This document shows positions 29,450 to 40,600 of a DNA stretch of 64,000 nt, one piece after another. The stretch spans positions 103,929,310 to 103,993,309 of the forward strand of contig JAVMKO010000006.1 of assembly GCA_032164245.1 (NCBI GenBank), given 5' to 3'. How positions within the stretch are numbered: position 1 is the first letter of the stretch; every line of letters begins with the position of its first letter. The stretch is from Sternotherus odoratus. Its lineage: Eukaryota; Chordata; Testudines; Kinosternidae. Under the pieces are notes generated by a model. The model was not told where the DNA came from. It saw only the letters and a list, made by a program, of their open reading frames with translations, and did no database searches. Both the position numbers and the translations under genes were made by a program.

Positions 29450-29797
29450 CCTTGGGTTTATATAGGGCAGGGAGCCAATCAGGAGCCTTGGGGCTGCTGC
29501 CTGTCAAACCCTCGAGGGGGAGCAGCCCCTGGTCTGTGTCCACAGCAGGTCATGAGAAGCGGAGCAGACACAATCGTATGGATTGTGTCCTCGGACCGGT
29601 ACTGGAGGGGGCGGTGGTTGAGCCTGGGGAGTCCAAGTCAAGCCGAGGTCAAGCCAGGAGTCCCGGAGCATCGAGCAGGAACAGTCGTAGCAGCGACCGA
29701 AGAACCATGCTGTTGCCTGGACCAGTCCTGACACCCCTTGGGTTTATATAGGGCAGGGAGCCAATCAGGAGCCTTGGGGCTGCTGCCTGTCAAACCC
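29450..29797 (-). repeat. Direct repeat of a CCAAT/TATA-containing segment
   Basis: 64-bp near-identical copies at 29450-29513 and 29734-29797. On the minus strand each has GATTGGCTCCC, then CCTATATAAACCC about 15 bp on, in promoter order. Probably a duplicated LTR promoter. Confidence 0.6.
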
Positions 29798-32231
29798 ATG
29801 AGGCGGAGCTTCCCAGGGTCTGTGTCCTCAGTCTAACCCGATAACATGGGGTACAGATATTTCAATGAGACCAATGCCTGCAGCAGTGTCCACAAGCATT
29901 TCATAAAGTCTAAACACGACACACCTTTGTCAAAAATCTAAGACCTAATTTATCAATGCCAACCCCACGGGTGAGCCAGACCAGTTCCCAGCTGTGTCAA
30001 CGTGCCATGAGGACTTGGCATGAGCTGGTAGCTGATCTGCCAGAGTCACAGCTGTGTCTTAACCCGGTCAAATGCAAAGCTGTACATCCGGGACCAAGGA
30101 GACTATCTTTCCCATTCACTGGATGGGGGCCTGTACCCTGGAAATCAGTGGCTCTGGAAAGCTCCTAGGGGGTGTGGTTAGGGTTGCGAGCATGTCATGG
30201 CACTGAAACAATCCGCTGCAGTGGAGCCTGATGCACAGAGAATAGATCGTCTAAATTAAGGAAAATCTAGTTGCAGACGCCCTGTCCTGGAAAGCGGGTT
30301 TTGAGCCAATGTCTACGGATCAGCCATCAGACATGGACTCTCTGCAGCCGTGTGACCCTGGGAGTCCCATTGGACGCAAGCTAGTGACGCGCTGGGCACA
30401 AAGATCCCTTGTGTGATGTACTCACAGGGGTGGTGTTCGGAGTTCTAGACGTGTGTCGGAAATACGTTCTTGGAAGGTGTTTGGGAGGAAGTCCCCGCCC
30501 CGAGCCCGCCCTGACAAGGGAACGCGGATTTACCTGCCTCCCCGGCAGGCCGAGGACAATGAACGTCCATGGACACAGAAGTTAAACGAAGCAACTGAAC
30601 TAATGAGCAATGGAGGGAAGAGCTTGGTGAGCTCACCGGGGACAGAGTCTGGCACGTCTGGGAGTCGTCCTGACTCTGGGGGCAACAATGGGCTTCGGGG
30701 AAGTACAAGGGACCCAAAAGACATTCTAGTTTCCAGCACACTGGGGGGAGCACCCTCTGATTCTGGGACCGCTGGGACCCTGGGCTGGGGGAGCTAGAGA
30801 TGGTGGAAACCGGGCGACAGTGAGAAAATTACTCAAGCAAAGATTGTAACTCGCTAAGATTAAGTTTTAGGCCCTTGACAGCGTGTCTGGTTCATAGCCA
30901 GACCCGTCCCTTTTCCTCTTGCTTAGTATCACTTCAATCTCTGTTCTTTGTTCATTAACTTAGTTTTATTACAAACTATCTCCGTGCTGTTGTACTGAGG
31001 TATGAAGTGAGTCCCCGGCTAAGCTAACAGGCTGGTGTGTGGACGCTGTCTCTTCGGAGGCAGCAAAGAAAAATCCCTGTGAGTGTCCCGGGAGAGGGAC
31101 CGAGCACGGCAGAGTAACGTCTCTGGGGAACTCGGGACCTGGGGCCGCTGACTGTTACCGGCAAGGCCAGGGGAAGACTGGCAGTTGGCTGGAGAGGTAG
31201 ACAGACGAGTGTCTGGGAGCTGTCAGCAAGTCTAATCTCCAGTAAAGCTCACTCCTTCTAGGACACAGGGGTGAGACAGTGGTGCACAGTTGGTGGTGTC
31301 CTGTAAAGAACCTCACACTCTGTGTCCCACCCGGTGGCAGCTACATCTCAGTGCTGGGCAAGGGATCCCTGTATCAATGCTCAGCCTGGAAATCACGTGG
31401 TTGCTGTGGAGGTTTGAAGGCACAAGGACATGAACGAGGGTCCTTCTGTCTATTTTCGAATGGGGAACAGGGTCCTGGCTCTCGGTGTGGTTTTCCACTT
31501 CCTCCTCTATCGTGCAATCAGATACCAAAGGTTGGTTCCAGATAAGAATTGGAGAAATTAGGAGCTAGCTTGCCTCACTGGTTCCCTATTTTTCTGAAGG
31601 TACCAACTCCCCTCAGTGTTTTTCTTTCCATTTCTGCATGTTCAGACAAAAAGGAAAGATCCAAGATGGCGGAGGGTCGAGTGCTCAGGGGAGAAGGTGA
31701 GCTGGTGTCGGAAGATGATAGGAAGGAAGTTGCTCAAAGCTACTTTGCTTCAGTCTTCTCACAAAAGATCACAGGCGAGCGGGTGACTAGCGAAGCTCCC
31801 ACCGACACTAAAGGGGACGGGAAGCCGGTCGGGATAAGTAAAGAACACTGGAGCTCTTCTGACCCATCTCAATGAATTGAAATCAGCAGAGCTGGCTACT
31901 GTTCACTGGAGGGTCCTGAAGCAATGTTGCCAACTCCACCTGTTCAAAAATCATGAGGCAGGCTCACCAAAAATCATGAGATTTTAAAAAACAATCATGA
32001 GATTAGGTAAAAACTGTAACTGTTGCATTCTTTTTATTTGTCTTCTGCATTTTGGGCCTTTAAGCTGCATGGTGGGTGGCATGTTTTGAAGCTTTCTCCC
32101 CAGCCACAAGGGCTCTAAACATACTTTGAATGAAGGCTGAAATCATGACATAGCCACTTGACTCCAGGAGCTGGGGCTATAAAGAAAACATGAATGATCA
32201 CAAACCCCATGACAAAGTCATGAGAGTTGGT
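29798..32231. other. Intergenic spacer with retroelement fragments
   Basis: 31660-31890 resembles CR1 coding sequence in plus orientation (KEVAQSYFASVFSQKITGE). The 30453-30797 frame is open but has no motif I can name. Otherwise no gene. Confidence 0.45.
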
Positions 32232-34490
32232 GTCACGTTACTGAAATAATTTGGGACCATATAGATCATTGGGGTACCAAATATTATGTGAAGGGGGTCA
32301 AATAAGGTTTCTGCGACCAGATTATGGTCTGCTGATTATGTTTAATCTAGATGTATGTATGTACCTTTTTGTAGTCAAAGTTATGGATAGGGGCTATGTA
32401 GTGCCTGTGTTTCAAATTTAGGCTTGGCTTCTGGGCAAAATCTCAGACAAGCTGTTGTTAACTTGGCTGATGGGCCGTTAAGGGTCATCAGCTACATAAT
32501 GAACTCTGCAGATGCCTGTCCACACCCCAGCTTTTCCAGGAATGCGATCTGACTGGTCAGAAACTGAATTGTGGAGAGTGGGGTAATTGGACCATGTGAC
32601 TATGAACCTTCATTTTGCTTTTGGACTCTAGATAAGAGGAAGAAGAGGGAAAGACTATAAAACCTGGGAGACACTTCCTCCATGTTTGTCTTTAATCTGC
32701 AACCTTCAGCTAGCATCTATCTCTGGATGGGATTTTGCTACGTGTGGAAGCTCTTGTTAGGGCTAACTCAATTTCCCTAGCTCCTTCCCACCTGTATTCT
32801 TCCTCACCAGCAATCACATAGTTAAACTCCCAAGGCTTGTACAAGCATTCGCTTGAGTCATAGAGGCTCAGTGAAATATTGCTTTGACACCCGGTTGTTG
32901 TGGTAACCTTCTCAGTCCCTGGAATGTAACCTTGTCTCAGACAATAAGCAGTCTGTAGGCTTCACTAGATGAGCTAATATATTCTATGTATGTAACGACT
33001 TTGCTAGGGAACAAATAGACTCTTATTCATAAGCTGATTGGCATCATGTAAGCTTTCTCAAGGTCCCCACACCAGGTGTCTCAAGAGGGCACTGACCTAG
33101 GATTGATGTAAGGGTTTGCTGATGCGCATGCTTCAAGTAGGTCTTTCCCACCCTCCACCCATTCCCCCTCCCCTTTGAATATACTCTATAAAAGTCTGCT
33201 TGGTACTGATAATAAACGGAGCTGCTGCCAACCCCCCTTTCTGGACCGAGAGGAGGGTGCCTCAGTTTCCCCTTTGATCAAAGTTGAGTTGTGTGTTTCT
33301 TCAATGGTCTCTGACAGCTTGTGAGCTCCTTGCCTCAACGCCACCACTACCATCTGGAGTGAATGGTAAGGGGGTGTCACGCTACTGAAATAGTTTGGTA
33401 CCGTGTAGATCAATGGGTGCACGAAATATTATGTGAAGGGGGTCATAACAGGTGTCTTATGTATGTATCTATTCCATATGTGTGTATCAATTTGGCAGTT
33501 GAAGTTATGAATATTGGCTCTGGACTGTCTGTCTTCCAAATATTGTGCTCTGCTGGGGAAGAAGATTCCTGAATACTGGGCGTCAGCTTGGCTTGGGCTG
33601 CCTGATGGCCTATTAAGGGACTATCAGCAACACAATGGACTCTGGGAGCTTGGAATGCTCCAATCCAGACAAAAAGTCTACAAGAGGAAGCCTGGGCATA
33701 ATGGCTGCTGCCTGCAAATATGAGTCATGCATGGACATGTGATCTGCCCATGTGACTCCAGGACTCCATGGGGCTGGACTTTTCTCAGCAGGAAGAAAGA
33801 GGTGTTTGCACCTGGAAAAAAAAAAAACTATAAATGAAGCTGCTACAGCCACTCCATTTTGTCTTTTACCTCCAGTTTTCAGCCTGCCTTGCTTCCAGCT
33901 CTGAATGGACTTTGCTACACAGGTGAACTATGAACTAAGGTGCTGACCCACCCCTAAATGGGGTGTATTCTAAGACTTTGATTTGAACCTGCAGTTTATT
34001 CTACCTTTGCTGCAAGCCTGAACTAAGAGATGTGCCATTACTGCATGTAATTGATTTCTTTTAACCATTCTTAACCCTCACCTATACCTTTTTCCTTGTA
34101 TAATAAACCTTTAGATTTTAGATTCTAAAGGATTGGCAACAGCGTGATTTGTGGTAAGATCTGATTGGTATATTGACCTGGGTCTGGGGCCTGATTCCTT
34201 GGAATTGGGGAGAACAGTTTTCTTTATTTGGGGGATTGGTTTTCATAACCATTGATCCCCAGAACAGGTGGCTGGTGGTGGTGATACTGGGAATCTGGAG
34301 TGTCTAAGGGAATTGCTTGTGTGACTTGTGGTTAGCCAGTGGGGTGAGACCGAAGTCTTTTCTGTTTAGCTGGTTTGGTTTGCCTTAGTGTGGAAAAACC
34401 CCAGCTTTGGGCTGTAGTTGCCCCTTTGGAAGCAATCTGTCCTGATCTGACACTCACAGTTGGGTCCCACCAGGAACAGCACTGTCATAG
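32232..34490 (+). mobile_element. Two tandem LTR-like copies
   Basis: Both start TGTCACGYTACTGAAATA (32232 and 33375) and share ATATTATGTGAAGGGGGTCA, but diverge later. Each contains AATAAAC-type signals (near 33212 and 34102). No coding region recognised. Confidence 0.5.
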
Positions 34491-35011
34491 TTGGTAATTC
34501 TACTGGAGGAATTAGCTGGAGAAACCTCAGTGCCACTAGCAACAATATTTACAAATTGGTGGATTACAGGAGAGGTCCCGGAAGACTTGAGAAGGGCTAA
34601 TGTGGGGCCTATTCTTAAAAAGGGGGAAAGGGAGGAACTGGGAAGACTAGATCAGTCAGCCTGACTTTGATACCTGGGAAGCTACTAGAGCAACATATAA
34701 AACATTCAATTTGCGAATACTGTACCTGGAGGATGACGGGGTGATCACCAGCAGCCAGCATCGAGCTACCAAGAACAAATTATGCCAAACCAGCTTGATT
34801 TCCTTCTTTGACAGGGTGGCTGGTTTGGTGGAGGGGGAGAAACACGCGCTGGACATAATCTAGGTGGATTTCAGCGAGGCTTTGACCCAGTCCCCCATGC
34901 CATTCTCATAAGTAAGCTGGAGAAATGCAGGCTCGCCGGAACTCCCATTAACCGGATACAAAATTGGTTAAACAACCACAAAGAAAGAGTAGCTATGAAT
35001 GGAAGGATGTC

Positions 35012-35411
35012 TGTAACAGGGTGCTGGCCAAGAAGCTCTGAGCCAGCCCCTGTTAGCTCAGCTCCTGCTATCTCCGCTCCCAGTCAGGGGAGTTAATTAG
35101 AGCTGGCAGGGTGTGGCTCTTAGAAGGAAGGGCTTAAGGGAAAGCACCTGTGCACCTTCCAGGCCAGAAGGATAAAGCTGGCAGGAAGGAAGTGCACAGG
35201 GGGGAACCAGGAAAGGGAGGAGCAAGTGGCTGTTGTTCCTGGCTAGCTGCAGGAGTTAGCTGTCCGCTAAGCAAGTGTACTTGTATATAGTGTAAATAAC
35301 TGTATATAGGAGGTGGTGTGGGTTTGCACAAGGAAATAAAAGGGCACTGGTGTTGGCAACAGTGGGGTCTCGGACTCATTTGTGCAATGAGCGGTGAAGG
35401 GCTTGTCTACA
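35012..35411 (+). mobile_element. Solo LTR with 5-bp target duplication ATGTC
   Basis: Begins TGTAACAGGG and ends TTGTCTACA. ATGTC flanks it at 35007-35011 and 35412-35416. It contains GGAAATAAAAGG as a poly(A) signal. No internal coding region remains. Confidence 0.88.
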
Positions 35412-35657
35412 ATGTCAGACTGGATCTGTTCCACAAGGACCCAGTGTTGTTTAATATCTTTATTAATGACCTAGAGGTAGGAATAGAAAGCTTATTGATC
35501 AAGTCTGCAGATAGCACAAAGCTGGTGTGTGTGTGTGTGTGCATAAGCCAGTACTTTAAAGGATAAAGGGATCTCAATAAATTGGAGAACTGTTCTTTTT
35601 AGACAACCAAATTAAATTCAGCAAAAAGACAAATATAAGGCTCTACACAGAGGGAAG

Positions 35658-35894
35658 TATGGCTAAACCACCCTGAACACTCCTGTCTGATCTTGGAAGC
35701 TAAGCAGGGTCAGGCCTGGCTAGTACTTGGATGGGAGAGCTCTTAGGACTACCAGGTGCTGTAGGCTTAACATGGGCATGGGGCTAGCAACTCCACCCTG
35801 TAGGGAACCAACTTGCTACTGAAACACCAACGAGAGAGAGAGAGTGCTCTGTGGTTGGCCTATACCCTGTCTGGGGGGTGATGGGTGGAGAGAG
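35658..35894 (+). mobile_element. 5S rRNA-derived retroposed element (SINE3-like) with 13-bp target duplication
   Basis: 35658-35768 matches 5S rRNA: CCACCCTGAAC, GGAAGCTAAGCAGGGTC and GTACTTGGATGGGAGA (internal promoter boxes), ending GGTGCTGTAGGCTT. A 126-bp tail of unknown origin follows. ACACAGAGGGAAG flanks it at 35645-35657 and 35895-35907. Several substitutions and a gap argue against a working 5S gene. Confidence 0.88.
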
Positions 35895-36699
35895 ACACAG
35901 AGGGAAGAAAAAAAACAAATGCACAAATCTAGAGTGGGGGGGAAACTGGCTTTGCAGCTGAGAAGGATCTGGGAGTTGTGGTGGATCACAACATGAGTCA
36001 GCAATGTGATGATGTTGCAAAAAAAATAATGCTATTTTAGGTTGCATTAACAGTGGCTCAGCATGCAAGTGATGGGAAGTGATAGTACTGGTCTACTCGT
36101 GCTGATTAGGCCTCAGCCGGAGAACTGTGTCCAATTTTGGTCACGGCTGTATAGAATGGGTGCAGAGAAACTGGAAAGGATACAGAGGCGAGCGACAAAG
36201 ACAGAAGGGGTCAAATGGAGCCATATGAGCAAAGGCTGAAGGAACTGGGGAGGTTTAAGCCTGGGAAAGAGGCGATGAAGGGGAGACGTGGCAGCGCTCT
36301 TCAGATACTTGAATGGCTCCCATAAAAAAGTGGAGAAAAGTTGTTCTCCCCGGCCACACAGGGCAGGACAAGGGCCGATGGGTTCAAACTACAACATGGC
36401 AGATTTAGATTAAATCTCAGGAAAAACTTCCTGACTGTAAGAACAGCGGGACGATGGAACGGACCTGCCTAGGGAGGCCACGGAAACTCCTTCACTAGAG
36501 TTTTTTCATCTGTCCTAGATGGTTTAGACACAACAAATCTCCCATCTTGGCAATGTGGGCGGAGGTTAGATTGAATGGCTGTTGTGGTCCCTGTTCACCC
36601 TGTGGTTCTATGTTCCTCTGGATCACAGAGTGAATGAGAATCACCCACATCTGGGCTGGGGCACGGGGACTGGCTATACAGTGAGCACTTGACCGCCGC

Positions 36700-37499
36700 T
36701 GCGATGCGGCCCCTGGCAGGGTGGACCACAGGGGCTGCTTAGCCGTCACCCAGCAACGCAACTTAGAGGAAGTGAAACCCAGTGTGCTGGTGAAACCCAC
36801 CCCGCTCCCCGAGTTTCCTCCGTTCTGGCCCGGGTCTAGCAGAGCCCGGCCTCGCTCCTGTGAGCTGCCTGAGGATGGAGCAGCCCCGGGACTGGGGTAC
36901 CAGCTCCCCACTGGTGCAGATGAGTTGGGAGCCCCCTGCCCTTCTCACACCCCACACAGCCGAAGGGGAGGCACCGGCCCAGAGGGGTTCACTCCAGTGG
37001 GAACCGCTGGGAAGGCAGCGTCTGTCCAGGGGTTGCCACTGAGTGTAAGAAAACTCTGTGTCAGTGCAGGAGTTTGTGGGATTGTGACTATTGATGACTG
37101 GTTGTTTCTATCATATTGTGTGTGCAATTATGATGGTGTGGAACTGTGCATGTGTTTGGGTGACAGTGTTTTGTGTGTCTCAGTATCATTGTGTGCCTGT
37201 CTGTGTCTCAGCATAGTTGTGTGTGTGGTGTCTAATTGTGCATGTGTCTGTGTAGTTGTGTGTCTCTCTCAGTGTAAGGGTATGGCTTGATCTAACGTTT
37301 TTGTGTCTGTCTAGTTGCATGCCTGTGTGTGTGTGACCCACACACACCCATGTAAGGCAATGTGTGTGTGTGTCTCAATGTAGAAGTTTGTGTCTTTATC
37401 TCAGTGTAGTTGTGTGCATGTTTCAAAGTAGCTGCATTGGTTGGTCGGTGGTTTTTGTCTCTTGGTGTAGTGTGTTCGTTTGTCTCAATGTAGCCTTCT
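36700..37499 (+). other. Distal upstream arm of the plus integrin gene
   Basis: Inverted counterpart of 21391-22290, with a GT/TG-rich tract (37060-37480). No exon recognised. Confidence 0.5.
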
Positions 37500-37662
37500 T
37501 TCATTCTGCTGCCTCCTCACAATACACTCTCCTTCCTCTGGTCAGTGTTTCTCCCTTTTCCGATAAGACTTCAGTTTCCTCTGCACTCTGCTGCCTCCTC
37601 TCCCAGCAGCATCCTTGAGCCTCTCACTCTCCGCTCCACACACACCCCTCACCCGGCGCAGG
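37500..37662 (+). promoter_or_regulatory. Proximal promoter / 5'UTR of the plus integrin gene
   Basis: No TATA box is visible. The 14-mer GTTTCCTCTGCACT (37574-37587) contains GAGGAA on the opposite strand, an ETS/PU.1-like core, 76 bp before the ATG. The identical 14-mer sits 76 bp before the minus gene's ATG. Human CD11b is known to use a TATA-less, PU.1-dependent promoter. The start site is not determined here. Confidence 0.55.
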
Positions 37663-37699
37663 ATGGACCCTTTGCCTCTGCTCCTCTACCTGTGCGCAG
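37663..37699 (+). CDS. ITGAM-like: Plus integrin exon 1: start and signal peptide
   Basis: Encodes [12 protein letters not shown], ending in phase 1 at a GTAAGT donor. It is followed by 5.0 kb of intron. The minus gene has the same 37-nt exon. Confidence 0.93.
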
Positions 37700-40600
37700 G
37701 TAAGTGCCAGCCAGAGGAACTGGGAACAACTCCACATGGGTGCCCAGTGAGTGCCCCTCTGGCAGGGGGATGGAAGCAACGGGACGGTCGGGACTCCTGG
37801 GTCCTATCCCTGGCTTGCTCTAGGGGGCTGGGGGATCACAGGAGGGGGACCTGGGCATCAGGAGTCCTAGGTTCTCTCCCCAGATCTGGGAGGGGAATGG
37901 GGCTCTATTGGCTTAGAGGAGGGTTGGGTGGGGGGGCTGATAATCAGGACTCCTGGGTTCCGTTCCCTCGCTGTTCTGTTCCCCCAGACTCCCTGGGATG
38001 GGAGTGGGTCACAGATGTGACTCCCCTTCTCTGTGGGATGTGTGTGTGCTCGGTAGGATGTGGGGGGAGGGTCCGGCAGGTGTGAAGTGGACGCAGCGTT
38101 TGCAATTGTACAATCCTGCTGTAAAACCACAGCCGCTCCCCCCCGCTTCAATGTCACTGTGGATTGCCACGGACTTGCAGGGGCGAAAAATAGGCAGGCC
38201 TGTTATTTACCAGGCTGCACATGGCAACAGACTATGTGGTAAGGGATGCAAGGAGAGTATGGGTCACGACACGAACTGCAGACACACCCACACACAATTA
38301 AAATTAATCAAGTTAAAATTTTATTGGGGATAATTACAAGGGGTAAGGGAGCAGCGTTTGATTAGCTAATAGATTTAATGAAACTTAAAACACGCAATGA
38401 CTAAAATACCTACTAACAATATTTCTAAACAAAAATACAGCATTTAGTAATAATCGATACTTACAAATACAAACCAGCGCATAACGATCGGCAAACGTAG
38501 AAGCTCTGTTTGAAACACGTGAGCTGTTTGAAACACGTGAGCCTGAGGCTTCAAGGCGATCAAGCTCGGTTACGGGGGTACAGGACAGGATACACAAGAT
38601 TCGGTTTTCTTTCTCCTCTCCCTGTCTGCCATGTGCAGACAGAGCCATAACTATGACATCACAGAGGTGTCATAGGGGAGGGGGCCCAAAACCTGTTTGT
38701 GTTTGTTTCCGATTGGCACCAGCAATGTTTACACCAAGTAGGGGAGCAGGTGCCTAAGAGTCTGGCTTCGCCCCAAAGGTGAGGGTATGCACAGTGTTTA
38801 TGAATGCGCCCGAAACTGAATGACAAAAGAAGAGGCCAGGGCAAAACTGCTATGGGCAAGTTTTACAGAATGCAGACAGGAACTGATCTGAACAGTCACA
38901 TCTCTTGTGTGTGAGAGGCCTGGACACATCAGACCCATTCTGGACTTAGATTTCCAGAAAGCCTTTGACAAGGTCCCTCACCAAAGGCTCTTATGTAAAT
39001 TAAGCGGTCATGGGATAAGAGGGAGGATCCTTTCATGGACTGAGAACTGGTTAGAAGACAGGGAAGAGAGGGTAGAAATAAATGGTAAATTTTCCAAATG
39101 GAGAGAGGTAACTAGTGGTGTTCCCCAAGGGTCAGTTCTAGGACCAATCCTATTCAACTTATTCATAAATGATCTGGAGGAAGGGATAAACAGTGAGGTG
39201 CCAAAGTTTGCAGATAATATACTAAACTGCTCAAGATAGTTAAGACCAAACCAGACTGCGAAGAACTTTAAAAAGATCTCACAAAATTAAGTGATTGGGC
39301 AACAAAATGGCAAATGTAATTTAATGTGGATAAATGTAAAGTAATGCCCATTGGAAAAAATACCCCAACTATACATACAATATGATTTAGCTACAACTAA
39401 TCAGGAAAAAGATCTTGGAGTCATCATGGCTAGTTCTCTAAAGCAGCGGTCGCCAACCAGTGGTCCGCGGACCACTGGTGGTCCGTCAGAAAATTTGGGT
39501 GGTCCGTGGGGAAATTTTGGGGCGGGGGGGGAGGGGAAGGGAGGCAAGCGGCAGGAGCAGTGTGCTGTGGCGCGGCGCCGCGAGAGTGTGCCCCTGTGGG
39601 GCGGGGAGGCAAGCGGCTGGAGCTCCCGCCCCCTGCCTGCACGGACCGTGGTGCAGCGCCGCGGCGCCGCGAGAGTGTATGGGGCGGGGGGGTGAGGGAA
39701 GCGGCGGGAGGCCCCCCCCGCCTACTCAGAGCAGGGTGCAGCGGCGCGGCGCCGCGAGAGTGTATGGGGCGGGGGGGTGAGGGAAGCGGCGGGAGCCCCC
39801 CCCTGCCTGCCCAGAGCAGGGTGCAGCGGCGCGGCAAGACTGTGCCCCTATGGGGCAGGGGGGTGAGGGAAGCGGCGGGAGCCCCCATCCCCCGCCTGCC
39901 CAGAGCAGGGTGCAGCGGCGCGGCGCGGCAAGACTGTGCCCCTATGGGGCGGGGGGTGAGGGGCGCGGCGCCGCGAGACTGTGCCCCTATGGGGCGGGGG
40001 GGTGAGGGGCGCGGCGCCGCGAGACTGTGCCCCTATGGGGCGGGGGGGTGAGGGAAGCGGCGGGAGCCCCCCCCCCAGAGAGAGCGAGCCTCCGGCTACC
40101 GCGGCCGCTCCTGCGCCCCTCCCCCCTCCCGCTCGAGCAGCACGGCATCGCAGCCCCCCCCCCCCGCTGGAGGGGGGGGCGGGGCTGCGGTGCCGCGCCG
40201 CTCGGGGGGGGGACTTTAGTGGTCCGTGACCTCTAAAAGGTTGGCGACCACTGCTCTAAAGACATCCACGCAGTGTGCAGCGGCAGTCAAAAAAGCAATC
40301 AGGATGTTAGGAATCATTGAAAAAGGAATAGAGAATAAGTTGGAGAATATTTTATTGCCCTTATATAAATCCATGGTGCAGCCCCATCTTGAGGAGACCA
40401 CATCTCAAAAAGGATATACTGGCATTAGAAAAAGTTCAGAGAAGGGCAACTAAAATGATTAGGGGTTTGGAACGGGTCCCATATGAAGAGAGATTAAGGA
40501 GGCTGGGACTTTTCAGCTTAGAAAAGAGGAGACTAAGGGGGGATATGATAGAGGTCTATAAAATCATGAGTGGGGTGGAGAAAGTGAATAAGGAAAAGTT

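Larger units (their letters stand above)
34491..36560 (+). mobile_element. CR1 LINE interrupted by a solo LTR and a 5S-derived retroposon
   Basis: CR1 sequence runs 34491-35011, 35412-35657 and 35895-36560, including [12 protein letters not shown] coding remnants and the later GERRQ/LEKDTEA-like region. Interruptions are the LTR at 35012-35411 and the 5S element at 35658-35894. Confidence 0.8.

Noticed and set aside
30453..30797. Possible 114-codon plus-strand gene
   Set aside because: There is no domain, repeat or splice context that I recognise, and retroelement fragments surround it. A retroelement remnant is possible but unproven.
35658..35768. Functional 5S rRNA gene
   Set aside because: It has several substitutions and a gap relative to 5S, lacks a terminal T-run right after the 5S end, and is embedded in a retroposed unit with target duplications.
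39506..40051. Arg/Gly/Ala-rich open frame of 181 codons
   Set aside because: Inside the GC-rich tandem interior of a hAT element with clear ends and target duplication. No transposase motif.
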